DNA of 49,500 nucleotides from Bacteroidales bacterium (lineage in GTDB: Bacteria; Bacteroidota; Bacteroidia; Bacteroidales; Muribaculaceae), in contig JAAVGE010000001.1 of the NCBI GenBank assembly GCA_014800385.1, positions 1 to 49,500 on the forward strand, written 5' to 3'. A program made the position numbers and the translations under genes. Positions 8,461 through 18,075 of this stretch are shown here, one piece after another. The notes beneath the pieces are model-generated. The model did no database searches, was not told the origin of the DNA, and saw nothing but the letters and a program-made list of their open reading frames with translations. Position 1 is the first letter of the stretch; each line of letters opens with the position of its first letter.

Positions 8461-9756
8461 TTAGAAGGAGAATTTCATCATTGCCTCGATACGGTTGGCA
8501 GAATTGGATTCACCGTTCATATTCCGGCGTATGCCATGCACATACTCCACACCTAACTGAAAATCCTCCGCGAAGGTGTAAAATGCATTGACAACGGCAT
8601 AGTTGGCACGTCGGTAAGCGTCGCCGCCAAGTGCCTCCTGATTATAGACGCGGTTCAGGCAGTAACCACTTGAAACAAAGAGGTTTTTATTGATATTTAC
8701 CTGTGCGCCTCCGACCAGACTCAATGTGCCGGGAGCAGTCATTTTGCCTCCTTCGCCATAAATAAGATCGTATCCTTCTCCACTGAGGTCATTGACATAT
8801 CGGGCTATACCCTTACCGTAAGCGCCTTGATAATAAAGCGTTACGAAATTATTAAGATTTGCCAAACCACTCAACTGAACACCGTATCCTGTCACAAAAT
8901 GATTCTTTCCCGTTTCCAGATTTCTGTATGACAGGTTTCGCACGATTCCGCTCAGACGGATATGACTCCCTCCACCTTTTCCCCAGGAATACTGGATATA
9001 AGCCGGAATGTCAGGCACACGCTGATTTATCTCTTCATTCTCACCGCTGAGAGTAGTATATGATGCCGACGGATTCTCAACAGACACAGCCACCTTGACA
9101 TGTCGTGACAGATTAGGTGCATATTGCAGCAGTACATTCTTGCATGATATTGCACCGGAAGGACCGGCATATTCAATGGTAGGCAGACCGCTCGGACCAT
9201 CTTGAAATGTAGAACGGGTCAGACCCGCAGTAACATATCCCAACTTCACATAGGCCTGTTTTACCGTTACCCCGTAAGCACCGTTATTGCCCGTGAAATT
9301 AGTCTGAACGTATGCAGACAGCAGACCAAGCCGCGTTCTTCTGACAAGTTGCAGGAATATTGTGGAATGGTTTGCCGACGCCCCGAACTTGTTGCGCAAC
9401 GAAGGATTGTAAGGTACGGGGATATCAAATGTGGGAAAACCATAGTCATCAATGGCACCGCAGAAGTCATATGACACCACCCCCTCAACGTAGCCGCCTA
9501 TACCCAAAGCGGTGTTTCCCTCACGGTCAAGAAACAGAAAACGTGGTGCCCCGGGGTCCTGGAAATGAAGGTCTTTCGTGTCGTAGAGAATAGCCATCAT
9601 CTCATTCCCCATCTTGGCACTGTCACCGGTAAGCACCAACACACGTTCCGGTAAACCTGATTCAACGTCAAACTCTCTTTGGTGCTGCGCTGTAGCAGTC
9701 ATTCCCCCGCCAATCATTACTGCGGTAGCCATAAGGCTCTGGACAATCTTTTGCAT
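8461..9756 (-). CDS. Outer-membrane porin-like beta-barrel protein
   Basis: A 431-residue protein with a signal peptide (MQKIVQSLMATAVMIGGGMTATAQ). The start at 9756 was preferred to an upstream in-frame ATG at 9789 because it places the signal directly at the N-terminus. The mature chain has many amphipathic beta segments with alternating aromatic residues, closing barrel-type repeats (LGVEYVHGIRRNM, RIEAMMKFSF) and a C-terminal Phe, the usual outer-membrane assembly signal. GNTALGIGGYVEGVVSYDF near residue 90 begins the barrel, as in DcaP-like porins of Bacteroidetes. It is probably a diffusion channel for small solutes. It lies alone on the minus strand, convergent with the sugar kinase and divergent from the gene at 10069 across a palindromic element. 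Confidence 0.75.
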   Translation of the reverse strand: MQKIVQSLMATAVMIGGGMTATAQHQREFDVESGLPERVLVLTGDSAKMGNEMMAILYDTKDLHFQDPGAPRFLFLDREGNTALGIGGYVEGVVSYDFCGAIDDYGFPTFDIPVPYNPSLRNKFGASANHSTIFLQLVRRTRLGLLSAYVQTNFTGNNGAYGVTVKQAYVKLGYVTAGLTRSTFQDGPSGLPTIEYAGPSGAISCKNVLLQYAPNLSRHVKVAVSVENPSASYTTLSGENEEINQRVPDIPAYIQYSWGKGGGSHIRLSGIVRNLSYRNLETGKNHFVTGYGVQLSGLANLNNFVTLYYQGAYGKGIARYVNDLSGEGYDLIYGEGGKMTAPGTLSLVGGAQVNINKNLFVSSGYCLNRVYNQEALGGDAYRRANYAVVNAFYTFAEDFQLGVEYVHGIRRNMNGESNSANRIEAMMKFSF

Positions 9757-9810
9757 AATTTTCCCAATAAATAGTTTTCTATCAAACACCTCAATAGCAA
9801 CTAATGTTTC

Positions 9811-9984
9811 AGAAACTGTTTAAATTTATGAGCATTAAATTTATATACTCTGCTTTTAAGAATCTTTTTGACGATTTTTGCAAGGTTTCGTCGGTCACGA
9901 TGCCCGCATCGCTCCCTCCTCAACTTGCAAAACTCATCCAAAAATATCCTCAAAATCATTCGCACATAAATTTAAACAGTTTCT
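9811..9984. repeat. Long palindromic element A, between divergent genes
   Basis: A 20-base perfect inverted repeat forms the ends: 9811-9830 (AGAAACTGTTTAAATTTATG) and 9965-9984. The arms between are also partly complementary, for example TTTTGCAAG near 9876 with CTTGCAAAA near 9923. The centre is a 14-base hairpin CGATGCCCGCATCG at 9898-9911. The conserved core is TTTCGTCGGTCA (9886-9897), hairpin, CTCCCTCCTCAA (9912-9923). The element fills most of the 312-base gap between the porin start (9756) and the gene at 10069. A related element lies at 33938-34122. It could be a MITE, a REP-like repeat or a structured transcript; no transposase is nearby. Confidence 0.8.
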
Positions 9985-10068
9985 CAGGTGAATCAAAAAT
10001 TTCATTATTTCCGAAGTTACGTTTTGCTGACACAGTTGTATTATAATCAAACACAATTATTTCACAGT

Positions 10069-11130
10069 ATGACACATTCATCACTCAAACTCCTTATTCT
10101 CCTTCTGCCGGCTCTCATTATGTCTGCCAAATCAAGTGCTAACAACAATTCCATTGCGGGCAGACCCCAAAATGAATTCTCCATCACGGCATACTGCTCT
10201 TATAATACTTTTCATCCGAGCCAGTACATTGCTGACAATAACTGGGATATTTTAACCGCTTTCAGAGAAGAAGGTCCTGTGTCACGACTTGATTCCATGA
10301 ATATTCCGTACAATTCCAGTCAGTTACGGCTCCTGATGGTGGGTGATCTCCTAACCTATTCCAATGGTATACTGAAAACCAAAATGCCCATATTTGACAA
10401 AGAACAAACCGACGGATTAAGAGGGGAATCAAAAGTGTTCAGCGACAGTATTTATCCACTTATCGAGCCAAAGATCAAGGAATTAGTATCCCTTTTAACC
10501 AAATCCGGTTATGGCGCACAGACCTATTCCCTGATTTTTTCATACCTGCTTGACGGATATATATGGGATGACGGAAAACTCCCTACTCAGCAACAAACGA
10601 CAGATCACGGAACGTGGGAAGGTGCATACTGGGCAATGTATGACAAACGTAAGGAAGACCGTGACGGCACCAATCAGTATGGTCCCCTGACCATAAACTG
10701 GACTGACCAACTCGGGTACTGGCCCGGCGATAAATTGCTACTTTCATTCGCACGTTGCATAGCGGATAACAAACTCCCGGTTCAGGATAAGAAACTGCGG
10801 GAAAAACTAATCAAATATAACCTGGTTAATTCTGACGGTCAGCCTGTTATACCTGTAATCAAGCATGGAAACAAGGATCAGGCAGACCTCCTGTGTGATG
10901 AAATAGCCACCATCGTCAGTGGGGCAGTGAACGAGTATGCCGGGAAAATAGCCTCAACCTACAATATCCCGTCGCAACAGGATGCTGCCGTTATCTTTTA
11001 CCACGAAGTGATGTGGGACCTGCGTTCACTTCTGCTCTCCAACGGCATTATTCACAAACCTGCCATCCTGAATGGTGAGGAGGTTGGTCCGGAACATTTT
11101 TCTGACATCACATTTATTGTTGAAGAGTAA
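10069..11130 (+). CDS. Secreted protein of unknown function
   Basis: A 353-residue protein I do not recognise. The ATG at 10069 gives a good signal peptide (MTHSSLKLLILLLPALIMSAKS), while the upstream in-frame start at 9988 would bury it, so 10069 is preferred. The mature part is mixed helix and loop, with many Trp and Tyr residues in the middle (DGYIWDDGK, HGTWEGAYWAMYDK, NWTDQLGYWPGD) and a late helical part rich in Asp and Ala. There is no Cys pair, lipobox or known catalytic motif. It is probably periplasmic or secreted. It reads away from the porin gene, and the palindromic element covers most of the shared upstream region. No terminator is seen before the uvrB region. Confidence 0.7.
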   Translation: MTHSSLKLLILLLPALIMSAKSSANNNSIAGRPQNEFSITAYCSYNTFHPSQYIADNNWDILTAFREEGPVSRLDSMNIPYNSSQLRLLMVGDLLTYSNGILKTKMPIFDKEQTDGLRGESKVFSDSIYPLIEPKIKELVSLLTKSGYGAQTYSLIFSYLLDGYIWDDGKLPTQQQTTDHGTWEGAYWAMYDKRKEDRDGTNQYGPLTINWTDQLGYWPGDKLLLSFARCIADNKLPVQDKKLREKLIKYNLVNSDGQPVIPVIKHGNKDQADLLCDEIATIVSGAVNEYAGKIASTYNIPSQQDAAVIFYHEVMWDLRSLLLSNGIIHKPAILNGEEVGPEHFSDITFIVEE

Positions 11131-11184
11131 TTTCCTCCTCCACGCTGCCGTACCTGCCTCTTATTGGGGTCAATATCCTTGATA

Positions 11185-11257
11185 GTGTCTGAATTTACAA
11201 TTTTGATAAATCACTCTAAAATCTCTTGTTGTGCTAAAATCATTTAAATCCAGACAC
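11185..11257. repeat. Inverted repeat in the spacer before uvrB
   Basis: GTGTCTGAATTTA (11185-11197) and TAAATCCAGACAC (11245-11257) pair with one mismatch around a 47-base loop. It lies in the 192-base spacer between the gene ending at 11130 and the uvrB promoter. It has no T-tract, so its role as a terminator is doubtful. Confidence 0.45.
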
Positions 11258-11271
11258 ACTCTTAGTTCAAG

Positions 11272-11302
11272 TTGCACAGAATCATTTTTTTTTGTATATT
11301 TG
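11272..11302 (+). promoter_or_regulatory. Promoter of uvrB
   Basis: TTG at 11272-11274, a 20-base spacer, then TATATTTG at 11295-11302: a full match to the Bacteroidetes -33/-7 arrangement. The ATG of uvrB is 20 bases downstream of the -7 box, so the leader is very short. I see no LexA-like palindrome. Confidence 0.8.
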
Positions 11303-11322
11303 CAAGTTAAATTATTCTGTGA

Positions 11323-13392
11323 ATGGATTTTAAATTATCATCAGCATATAAACCCACGGGCGACCAGCCTCAAGCCATTGAAGCGCTTGCCAAAGGGGTG
11401 GAAGAAGGATTGCCGGCTCAGACCCTTTTGGGTGTTACCGGTTCCGGTAAAACTTTCACCATGGCGAACGTCATTCAGGAGGTTAAGCGCCCTACCCTGA
11501 TATTGAGCCATAACAAGACTCTGGCAGCACAACTCTACAGTGAGTTCAAGCAGTTTTTTCCGGAGAATTCGGTTCAGTATTTCGTTTCATATTACGATTA
11601 TTATCAGCCGGAGGCCTACATCCCGTCAGTTGACAAATACATTGAGAAGGATTTGATGATCAACGACGAGATTGAGCGTCTGCGTCTGTCAACAATCTCG
11701 GCTCTGCTTTCCGGACGCCGTGATGTCATAGTGGTGTCATCAGTCAGTTGTCTATACGGTGTAGGTAACCCGGAAGATTTCAACAGCAGCATCGTTGAGG
11801 TGAAGGTAGGTCAGCGGATAAGCCGCAATGACCTCATGCGCCGTCTTGCGGAGTCTCTTTACAGCCGCACCGAGATTGAACTTGCCCGAGGTACGTTCCG
11901 CGTGAAGGGAGACACTGTAGATATAGCCCTTGCCTACGAGGATATTATCATCCGTGTGGTATTCTGGGGCGACGAGATTGAATCAATCCAGACTCTGCAC
12001 CCCATTGACCAGGTGTCGCTGGGTAGTCATGACTCATTCAAGATTTATCCTGCAAACCTGTTCGTTACCACCAAGGAGCGCATCGGCAACGCCTTGGGGC
12101 AGATGGAAGTCGACCTCGGCAAGCAGGTTGATTTCTTCTACAGCGAGGATCGTTTGCTCGAAGGGAAGCGCCTTTATGAACGTACCACATACGACATTGA
12201 GATGATACGTGAAGTAGGTCACTGCTCAGGCATTGAAAACTATAGCCGATACTTCGACGGACGCGAACCGGGCACGCGCCCCTTCTGCCTGTTGGATTAT
12301 TTCCCGAAGGATTACCTCACCATCATTGATGAGAGTCACGTGACGGTTCCGCAGATACGAGCCATGTACGGTGGTGACCGTTCCCGCAAACTCAACCTTG
12401 TGGAATACGGATTCCGCCTTCCCGCCGCCCTTGACAACCGTCCTCTGAAATTTGAGGAATGGCAGGACCTGACCAACCAGACCATTTATGTCAGCGCTAC
12501 CCCCGCCGATTATGAACTGGAGCAATCGGAAGGTGTTGTCGTGGAGCAGATTATACGCCCCACCGGGCTGCTTGACCCGCAGATTTCAGTCCGTCCCTCA
12601 CTCAATCAGATCGACGACCTGCTTGAAGAGATACGTCTGCGCATCGAGCGCGATGAGCGTGTGTTGGTCACTACCCTCACCAAGCGAATGGCTGAGGAAC
12701 TTAACGACTATATGCAGAAACTCGACATCAAGACAGCCTATATCCACTCCGACGTGAAGCCGCTTGAACGAATTGAAATTCTTGACGGGTTACGTGCCGG
12801 TGTTTATGATGTGCTTATTGGTGTAAACCTCCTTCGTGAAGGTCTCGACCTCCCCGAAGTGTCACTTGTTGCCATCCTGGATGCCGACAAAGAAGGATTC
12901 CTCCGCTGTCACCGTTCGCTCACACAGACCGTGGGACGTGCGGCACGAAACCTCAACGGTGAGGTGATAATGTATGCCGATAAAATCACCGACTCAATGC
13001 AATTGACCATTGACGAGACCATGCGTCGCCGTCAGATTCAGTTGCAATACAACGAGGAACACGGCATCACTCCGCAGGCTATTGTCAAGGCTCGCAACAA
13101 GATTATCGGAATTGACACCGAGGATAGCGGAGCAACACCCAAGAAAGGGAAATCACCCGCATCACCGGCAACGAATAAAGCGGCATATTCTTTCAACGAC
13201 TATGCCGAAGCAGATATTGCAGCCGATCCGGTTATCCCCTATATGAACCGCAAAGAACTTGAGTCAACCATCGCACAGTTACGCAAGGAGATGCTCGAAG
13301 CCGCCAAGAACATGGAGTTCATGGAGGCCGCACGTTTGCGTGACCAGATAATGAAACTTGAAGACCATGCAGCAACGCTCCCAAAAGAATAA
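11323..13392 (+). CDS. uvrB: Excinuclease ABC subunit B
   Basis: A 689-residue DNA-repair helicase-like ATPase that receives damaged DNA from UvrA and positions UvrC for incision. The Walker A motif GVTGSGKT is at 37-44. The beta-hairpin that inserts between strands is SYYDYYQPEAYIP (about 90-102). The Walker B/DEXH site is IIDESHV (about 336). Motifs V and VI follow as LIGVNLLREGLDLPEV and QTVGRAARN. The C-terminal UVR motif (about 645-685, ELESTIAQLRKEM to ARLRDQIMKLE) is the UvrC/UvrA contact. All parts of the family are present at normal length, with a low-complexity linker (about 605-630). The last 26 bases overlap the ygiQ gene. Confidence 0.97.
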   Translation: MDFKLSSAYKPTGDQPQAIEALAKGVEEGLPAQTLLGVTGSGKTFTMANVIQEVKRPTLILSHNKTLAAQLYSEFKQFFPENSVQYFVSYYDYYQPEAYIPSVDKYIEKDLMINDEIERLRLSTISALLSGRRDVIVVSSVSCLYGVGNPEDFNSSIVEVKVGQRISRNDLMRRLAESLYSRTEIELARGTFRVKGDTVDIALAYEDIIIRVVFWGDEIESIQTLHPIDQVSLGSHDSFKIYPANLFVTTKERIGNALGQMEVDLGKQVDFFYSEDRLLEGKRLYERTTYDIEMIREVGHCSGIENYSRYFDGREPGTRPFCLLDYFPKDYLTIIDESHVTVPQIRAMYGGDRSRKLNLVEYGFRLPAALDNRPLKFEEWQDLTNQTIYVSATPADYELEQSEGVVVEQIIRPTGLLDPQISVRPSLNQIDDLLEEIRLRIERDERVLVTTLTKRMAEELNDYMQKLDIKTAYIHSDVKPLERIEILDGLRAGVYDVLIGVNLLREGLDLPEVSLVAILDADKEGFLRCHRSLTQTVGRAARNLNGEVIMYADKITDSMQLTIDETMRRRQIQLQYNEEHGITPQAIVKARNKIIGIDTEDSGATPKKGKSPASPATNKAAYSFNDYAEADIAADPVIPYMNRKELESTIAQLRKEMLEAAKNMEFMEAARLRDQIMKLEDHAATLPKE

Positions 13393-15244
13393 ACCTGTTC
13401 AGTCTCAGAAAGAGAACCATCTCCCTTATCCACCGTTGACCGACTATCTCCCCACCTCTGTCAAGGAGATGAAACTGTTGGGGTGGGACTACGTTGACGT
13501 TGTCATTTTCTCGGGCGATGCCTACGTTGACCATCCCTCGTTCGCTGCTGCCGTAATCGGCCGAACTCTGCAGAAGGAGGGTTACAGGGTTGCCATCGTG
13601 CCACAGCCAAACTGGCAGGATGACCTGCGTGACTTCAAGAAGTTCGGTGCGCCTCGCCTGTTCTTCGGTGTGTCAGCCGGTGCGATGGATTCAATGGTGA
13701 ACCACTACACAGCCGGACGACGCAAACGCAGTGACGATGCCTACACACCTGATGCGCGCCACGGAATGAGACCTGACTATCCAACTATTGTCTACTCCAA
13801 AATCCTGCGAGAACTGTTTCCCGACACCCCGATCATAGCGGGAGGTATCGAGGCTTCGATGCGGCGGGTTTCGCACTACGATTATTGGCAGGACCGTCTG
13901 CGCCCCTCGATTTTGCTTGACGCACCGGTAGATTTACTTATCTATGGCATGGGGGAAAAGCCAATCGTGGAGATTGCACGCCGATTAAGCACGGGTGAAC
14001 AAATTAAAGATATAACCGATGTTCGCCAGACAGCCATGCTGCTCCCGTCCTCATCCGTTCCGCAACCCGACAAAGATAACATCCTGCTCAGTTCATGGGA
14101 GAAGGTGGGCAAAGACAAACGTGCACAGTCTGCCAACTTCCGCCACGTCGAGGAACAGAGCAACCGTATGGAGGGTGGCGCGACAATATGGCAGGAATAT
14201 GGCAACAAGGCTGTAAAAGTAAACCCGATGTATCCCGCAATGACAACCGGTGAGATTGACTCATCGTTTGACCTACCATACACCCGTATGCCGCACCCAC
14301 GTTACAAAGGGAAACATATCCCGGCATTCGAGATGATAAAGTTCTCGGTCAATATGCACCGCGGATGTTTCGGCGGATGTGCATTCTGCACCATCTCGGC
14401 CCATCAGGGTAAGTTCATCGCCTCACGCAGCAAGGAATCAATTCTGAATGAGGTGAAAAAGGTTACACATATGCCCGATTTCAAAGGCTACATCAGCGAC
14501 CTCGGTGGCCCGTCGGCCAACATGTATGGCATGGGAGGAAAGAACAAAAAAGCGTGTGCTGTTTGTCTGCGACCCTCATGTCTGCACCCGCGTCCCTGCC
14601 CTAACCTCAACACCGATCATGGTCCGTTGCTCGACATATATCACAGCGTGGACTCACTCCAGGGGGTGAAAAAATCATTTATCGGCAGCGGCGTCAGGTA
14701 TGACCTCTCGATGCATCCCACCGGCAATGCCGACACCGACCGTACCAACCGTATCTACAACGAAGAATTGATATGCCGCCATGTGTCAGGCCGTCTGAAA
14801 GTCGCACCCGAACACACCGAGCAGCATGTGCTCGACATAATGCGAAAACCATCGTTCGAGCAGTTCTACAAATTTAAGGATATTTTTGACAGGGTAAACA
14901 AAAAGCATGATCTCAACCAGCAGTTGATACCCTACTTCATATCATCGCATCCCGGCTGCACGGAACTGGACATGGCTCTTCTTGCCTGTGCCACTCGCGA
15001 CCTTAACATGCACCTTGAGCAGGTTCAGGATTTCACCCCGACCCCGATGACACTCGCCACAGAGATATATTACTCGGGCTATCACCCCTACACAGGCGAA
15101 AAAATCTTCACCGCCACACGTCCGGAGGAGAAACTGGCTCAACGACGGTTCTTCTTCTGGTATGACCGAACTTACCGTCCGGAGATAATTAAATCGCTCC
15201 ACCGACTTCATCGCCCGGATCTTATAAAACGATTGTTCAAATAA
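13367..15244 (+). CDS. ygiQ: YgiQ family radical SAM protein
   Basis: A 625-residue protein of the YgiQ family. The radical SAM cluster motif is HRGCFGGCAFC, with Cys334, Cys338 and Cys341 binding the 4Fe-4S cluster. A second Cys-rich stretch (ACAVCLRPSCLHPRPCPN, about residues 401-418) is typical of the family and may hold another metal site. The N-terminal part (YVDVVIFSGDAYVDHPSF) resembles cobalamin-binding-like folds of radical SAM methyltransferases, but no B12 His motif is seen. The reaction is unknown. The ATG at 13367 lies inside the end of uvrB; a TTG three codons earlier is also open. The overlap implies co-transcription with uvrB. Confidence 0.92.
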   Translation: MQQRSQKNKPVQSQKENHLPYPPLTDYLPTSVKEMKLLGWDYVDVVIFSGDAYVDHPSFAAAVIGRTLQKEGYRVAIVPQPNWQDDLRDFKKFGAPRLFFGVSAGAMDSMVNHYTAGRRKRSDDAYTPDARHGMRPDYPTIVYSKILRELFPDTPIIAGGIEASMRRVSHYDYWQDRLRPSILLDAPVDLLIYGMGEKPIVEIARRLSTGEQIKDITDVRQTAMLLPSSSVPQPDKDNILLSSWEKVGKDKRAQSANFRHVEEQSNRMEGGATIWQEYGNKAVKVNPMYPAMTTGEIDSSFDLPYTRMPHPRYKGKHIPAFEMIKFSVNMHRGCFGGCAFCTISAHQGKFIASRSKESILNEVKKVTHMPDFKGYISDLGGPSANMYGMGGKNKKACAVCLRPSCLHPRPCPNLNTDHGPLLDIYHSVDSLQGVKKSFIGSGVRYDLSMHPTGNADTDRTNRIYNEELICRHVSGRLKVAPEHTEQHVLDIMRKPSFEQFYKFKDIFDRVNKKHDLNQQLIPYFISSHPGCTELDMALLACATRDLNMHLEQVQDFTPTPMTLATEIYYSGYHPYTGEKIFTATRPEEKLAQRRFFFWYDRTYRPEIIKSLHRLHRPDLIKRLFK

Positions 15245-15260
15245 CCAACCAAATAAATAT

Positions 15261-17417
15261 ATGTATTCATTTAACAAAACTGCCGCAATTATGATGGGTG
15301 CCACACTTCTTGCCACTTCATCATGTGACAACTCAGCCGAACAGAGCGAGGAGCAGATCATTGATCGCCCCACCGATGTGAAGATTGAGAACCGTCACTA
15401 CTCAATTGATGTACTCGAGGCCTTAGGACGCGTTTCAAGTCCGGTCCTTTCACCCGACGGTTCAAAAATTCTTTACGGCATCTCTTACGAGAGCGTAGAA
15501 CAGAACCGAAGCAACAATGACCTCTACGTGATGAATGTAGACGGAACAGAAAACAACCGTATCACCAAAACCGCCAAAAGCGAAGGCAACGCCGTATGGA
15601 TTGCAAACGGTGAGAAAATCGCATTTACCACTGCCGGAGAAAACGGTGCGCCTCAGTTGTGGATAATGAACGCCGACGGTTCGGACCGCAAATGTCTGAC
15701 CTCACTGAAAAACGGCGTAGAAGGTTTCCTCTTCTCTCCCGATGAAAAAAGCGTAATGGTCATCTCATCTGTGAAATATGAACGTAAGGCTGATGATGTT
15801 TACCCCGACCTGCCTGATGCTACCGGACGTATCATCGATGATATGCTCTACAAACATTGGGATGAATGGGTTACTGCTATCCCTCACCCCTTCCTTGCTT
15901 CGTTCGACGGTTCATCAGTAGGTGAGTTAACCGACCTCATGATAGGCGAACCCTACGAGGCTCCCATGCGTCCCTTCGGCGGTGTGGAATCATTCGCGTT
16001 CAGCCCCGACAGCAAAAAACTCCTCTACGTTTCGCGCAAGAAAACCGGAATGGAGTATGCGCTCTCAACCAATTCCGACATCTACTGCTACGACATCGAG
16101 GCTAAAACCACCGCTAACCTCACCGAGGGAATGATGGGCTATGACACCAACCCCGTATTCTCTCCCGACGGTTCACGTCTGGCTTGGCTGAGCATGGAAC
16201 ATGACGGCTACGAAAGCGACAAAAACCGCATCTTCATCATGGATGTAACCACCGGTGAAAAAACAGATCTCACCGTTGACTGGGATTACACCGTGAGCGA
16301 AATAGCATGGGCAAAAGATGGCTCATCAATCTTCTTCATCGCACCCAAAGATGGTGTTACTCCCGTATTCAACATCAATGTTGACACCCGCGAAGTCAAG
16401 GAAGTAGCCAACGGAGTATGTGACTACACCTCGCTCCAGATTCTCGCAGATAAAGTCATCACCATGCGTCACAGCATGCTCGCCCCCAACGAAATCTGCG
16501 CCATCAATCTTGCCGACAACAGCGTAAGTCAGTTGACCAAAGTCAATGACGACCTCCTGGCTCAGGTTGATATGCCCACCGTTGTTAACCGTCAGGTTCC
16601 CACAACCGATGGAAAGATGATGACCACATGGGTTGTTTATCCTCCCAAATTCGACCCCGAGAAGAAATATCCCGCCATCCTCTATTGCCAGGGAGGTCCT
16701 CAGCAGGCAGTAAGCCAGTTCTGGAGTTACCGCTGGAACCTGGCGCTGATGGCTGCTCAGGGCTACATCGTCATCGCCCCCAACCGTCGCGGTCTCCCCG
16801 GTTTCGGAACAGAATGGAACGCTCAGATTTCAAAAGACTATGGTGGTCAGAACATGAAGGACTACCTCAGTGCGGTTGACGACATGAAGCGTGAAGCATA
16901 CGTTGACGCCGAACATATCGGTGCCGTTGGTGCAAGTTACGGTGGCTTCTCCGTTTATTGGCTCGCCGGACACCATGAAGGACGCTTCGCCTGCCTTATC
17001 GCTCACGCCGGTATCTTCAACATGGAAGCACAGTATCTTGAAACCGAAGAGATGTGGTTCGCCAACTGGGATATGGGTGGCGCATTCTGGAGCCCCGATC
17101 CCAAAGCACAGGCTACCTTCGCCACTTCACCCCACAAGTTCGTTGACAAATGGACCGCTCCTATCCTCATCACCCACGGCGAACGTGACTACCGTATCCT
17201 TTCATCGCAGGGCGAAATGGCATTCAATGCCGCACGTCTCAACGGTGTACCTGCCGAAATGCTCATCTTCCCCGATGAAAACCACTGGATTCTCAAACCT
17301 CAGAATGCCATCCTCTGGCAGCGCGTATTCTTCCGCTGGCTCGACAAATGGCTTCAGGGTAAAGATTATCAGAACACTGACAAAATGATGGTCAGCGAAA
17401 ACAAAGAAGATAAATAA
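15261..17417 (+). CDS. S9 family peptidase (prolyl oligopeptidase/acylaminoacyl type), lipoprotein
   Basis: A 718-residue serine peptidase. The N-terminus has a lipoprotein signal ending LATSSC (Cys at about 23), so it is probably anchored in the envelope, facing the periplasm or surface. Residues about 50-450 are WD40/PD40-like beta-propeller repeats (SPDGSKILYG, SPDSKKLLYVS, SPDGSRLAWLS), the gate that restricts substrates to small peptides. The alpha/beta-hydrolase domain follows, with nucleophile Ser559 in GASYGG, Asp643 in HGERDYR and His675 in DENHW; all three members of the triad are in place. It starts 17 bases after ygiQ. A strong terminator follows. The role is likely peptide degradation for nutrition. 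Confidence 0.92.
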   Translation: MYSFNKTAAIMMGATLLATSSCDNSAEQSEEQIIDRPTDVKIENRHYSIDVLEALGRVSSPVLSPDGSKILYGISYESVEQNRSNNDLYVMNVDGTENNRITKTAKSEGNAVWIANGEKIAFTTAGENGAPQLWIMNADGSDRKCLTSLKNGVEGFLFSPDEKSVMVISSVKYERKADDVYPDLPDATGRIIDDMLYKHWDEWVTAIPHPFLASFDGSSVGELTDLMIGEPYEAPMRPFGGVESFAFSPDSKKLLYVSRKKTGMEYALSTNSDIYCYDIEAKTTANLTEGMMGYDTNPVFSPDGSRLAWLSMEHDGYESDKNRIFIMDVTTGEKTDLTVDWDYTVSEIAWAKDGSSIFFIAPKDGVTPVFNINVDTREVKEVANGVCDYTSLQILADKVITMRHSMLAPNEICAINLADNSVSQLTKVNDDLLAQVDMPTVVNRQVPTTDGKMMTTWVVYPPKFDPEKKYPAILYCQGGPQQAVSQFWSYRWNLALMAAQGYIVIAPNRRGLPGFGTEWNAQISKDYGGQNMKDYLSAVDDMKREAYVDAEHIGAVGASYGGFSVYWLAGHHEGRFACLIAHAGIFNMEAQYLETEEMWFANWDMGGAFWSPDPKAQATFATSPHKFVDKWTAPILITHGERDYRILSSQGEMAFNAARLNGVPAEMLIFPDENHWILKPQNAILWQRVFFRWLDKWLQGKDYQNTDKMMVSENKEDK

Positions 17418-17433
17418 TCACCCTTTTTAATCA

Positions 17434-17471
17434 ATAGCCCCGTTCTTCGTTTCTTCGTGGAACGGGGCTAT
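17434..17471 (+). terminator. Hairpin terminator after the S9 peptidase
   Basis: A 12-base perfect stem (17434-17445, AATAGCCCCGTTC region, with 17460-17471) around a 14-base loop. The downstream T-tract is poor (ATTATTATG), so strength relies on the GC-rich stem. The next gene starts 11 bases later. Confidence 0.75.
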
Positions 17472-17481
17472 ATTATTATGT

Positions 17482-18075
17482 ATGTCAAAAGCACAGTTAA
17501 AAAAAGAACTCTCTTCAATGACCAAGGAGCAAATCATTGAAGTGGTTATTGACATGTACTCGCTTCGCAAAGATGCCAAGGAGTATTTCGAATACTTCCT
17601 CAACCCTGATGTGAACCGTCTATACGCTAAGTATGAGGAGAAGATTTTCAAGGAACTGAAAAGGACCAAACGACATGGCTACCGTTATACATCAGCCGCT
17701 CGTATCACCAACATCAAACGTTCCATAAAAGAGTTTAACTCCTTCGGTTCCGGCAATGAATGGACAGCGAAATTGATGTTTACCGTTGTTGAGTCGGCTC
17801 TAATACTATCTAACAGCATGATCTACACTGAAGCCTATTGCGAATCGCTCGCCTCATTTCTTCAGGATACAATGCTGGAGGCCGATGCAGCAGGTTGCTT
17901 CACGCTATATGCCAACCGTATACTGATGCTTACCAAACTGGATGATACAGGTCTGGGTAGCACCGCCTTACGCTATTTCTATCTGCGTGCGCTGCATGAG
18001 ATAGGACTGAAAACCGAGTATATCGATCTGTTACCTCCGATAAAAACACCTAAAAAAACACTGACAAAACTTTGA
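17482..18075 (+). CDS. DUF6155 family protein
   Basis: A 197-residue, mostly helical soluble protein beginning MSKAQLKKELSSMTKEQIIEVVIDMYSLRKDAKEYFEYFL, the pattern of DUF6155. I know no function for the family. It has no signal peptide and no membrane segment, so it is expected in the cytoplasm. The N-terminal part resembles helix-turn-helix packing but lacks a clear DNA-binding motif. It lies between two exported peptidases but is separated from the upstream one by a terminator and from the downstream one by a strong promoter, so there is no operon link. Its own promoter is not evident; partial read-through of the hairpin may drive it. Confidence 0.75.
   Translation: MSKAQLKKELSSMTKEQIIEVVIDMYSLRKDAKEYFEYFLNPDVNRLYAKYEEKIFKELKRTKRHGYRYTSAARITNIKRSIKEFNSFGSGNEWTAKLMFTVVESALILSNSMIYTEAYCESLASFLQDTMLEADAAGCFTLYANRILMLTKLDDTGLGSTALRYFYLRALHEIGLKTEYIDLLPPIKTPKKTLTKL

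Noticed and set aside
9811..9984. CRISPR-like or integron attC interpretation of the palindromic elements
   Set aside because: There is no repeat-spacer periodicity, no cas or integrase genes, and the single long palindrome with divergent flanking genes fits neither.
9804..10046. Open frame of 80 codons on the plus strand inside palindromic element A
   Set aside because: It spans the whole inverted-repeat element, has no protein-family resemblance and its composition follows the palindrome, so it is not treated as a gene.
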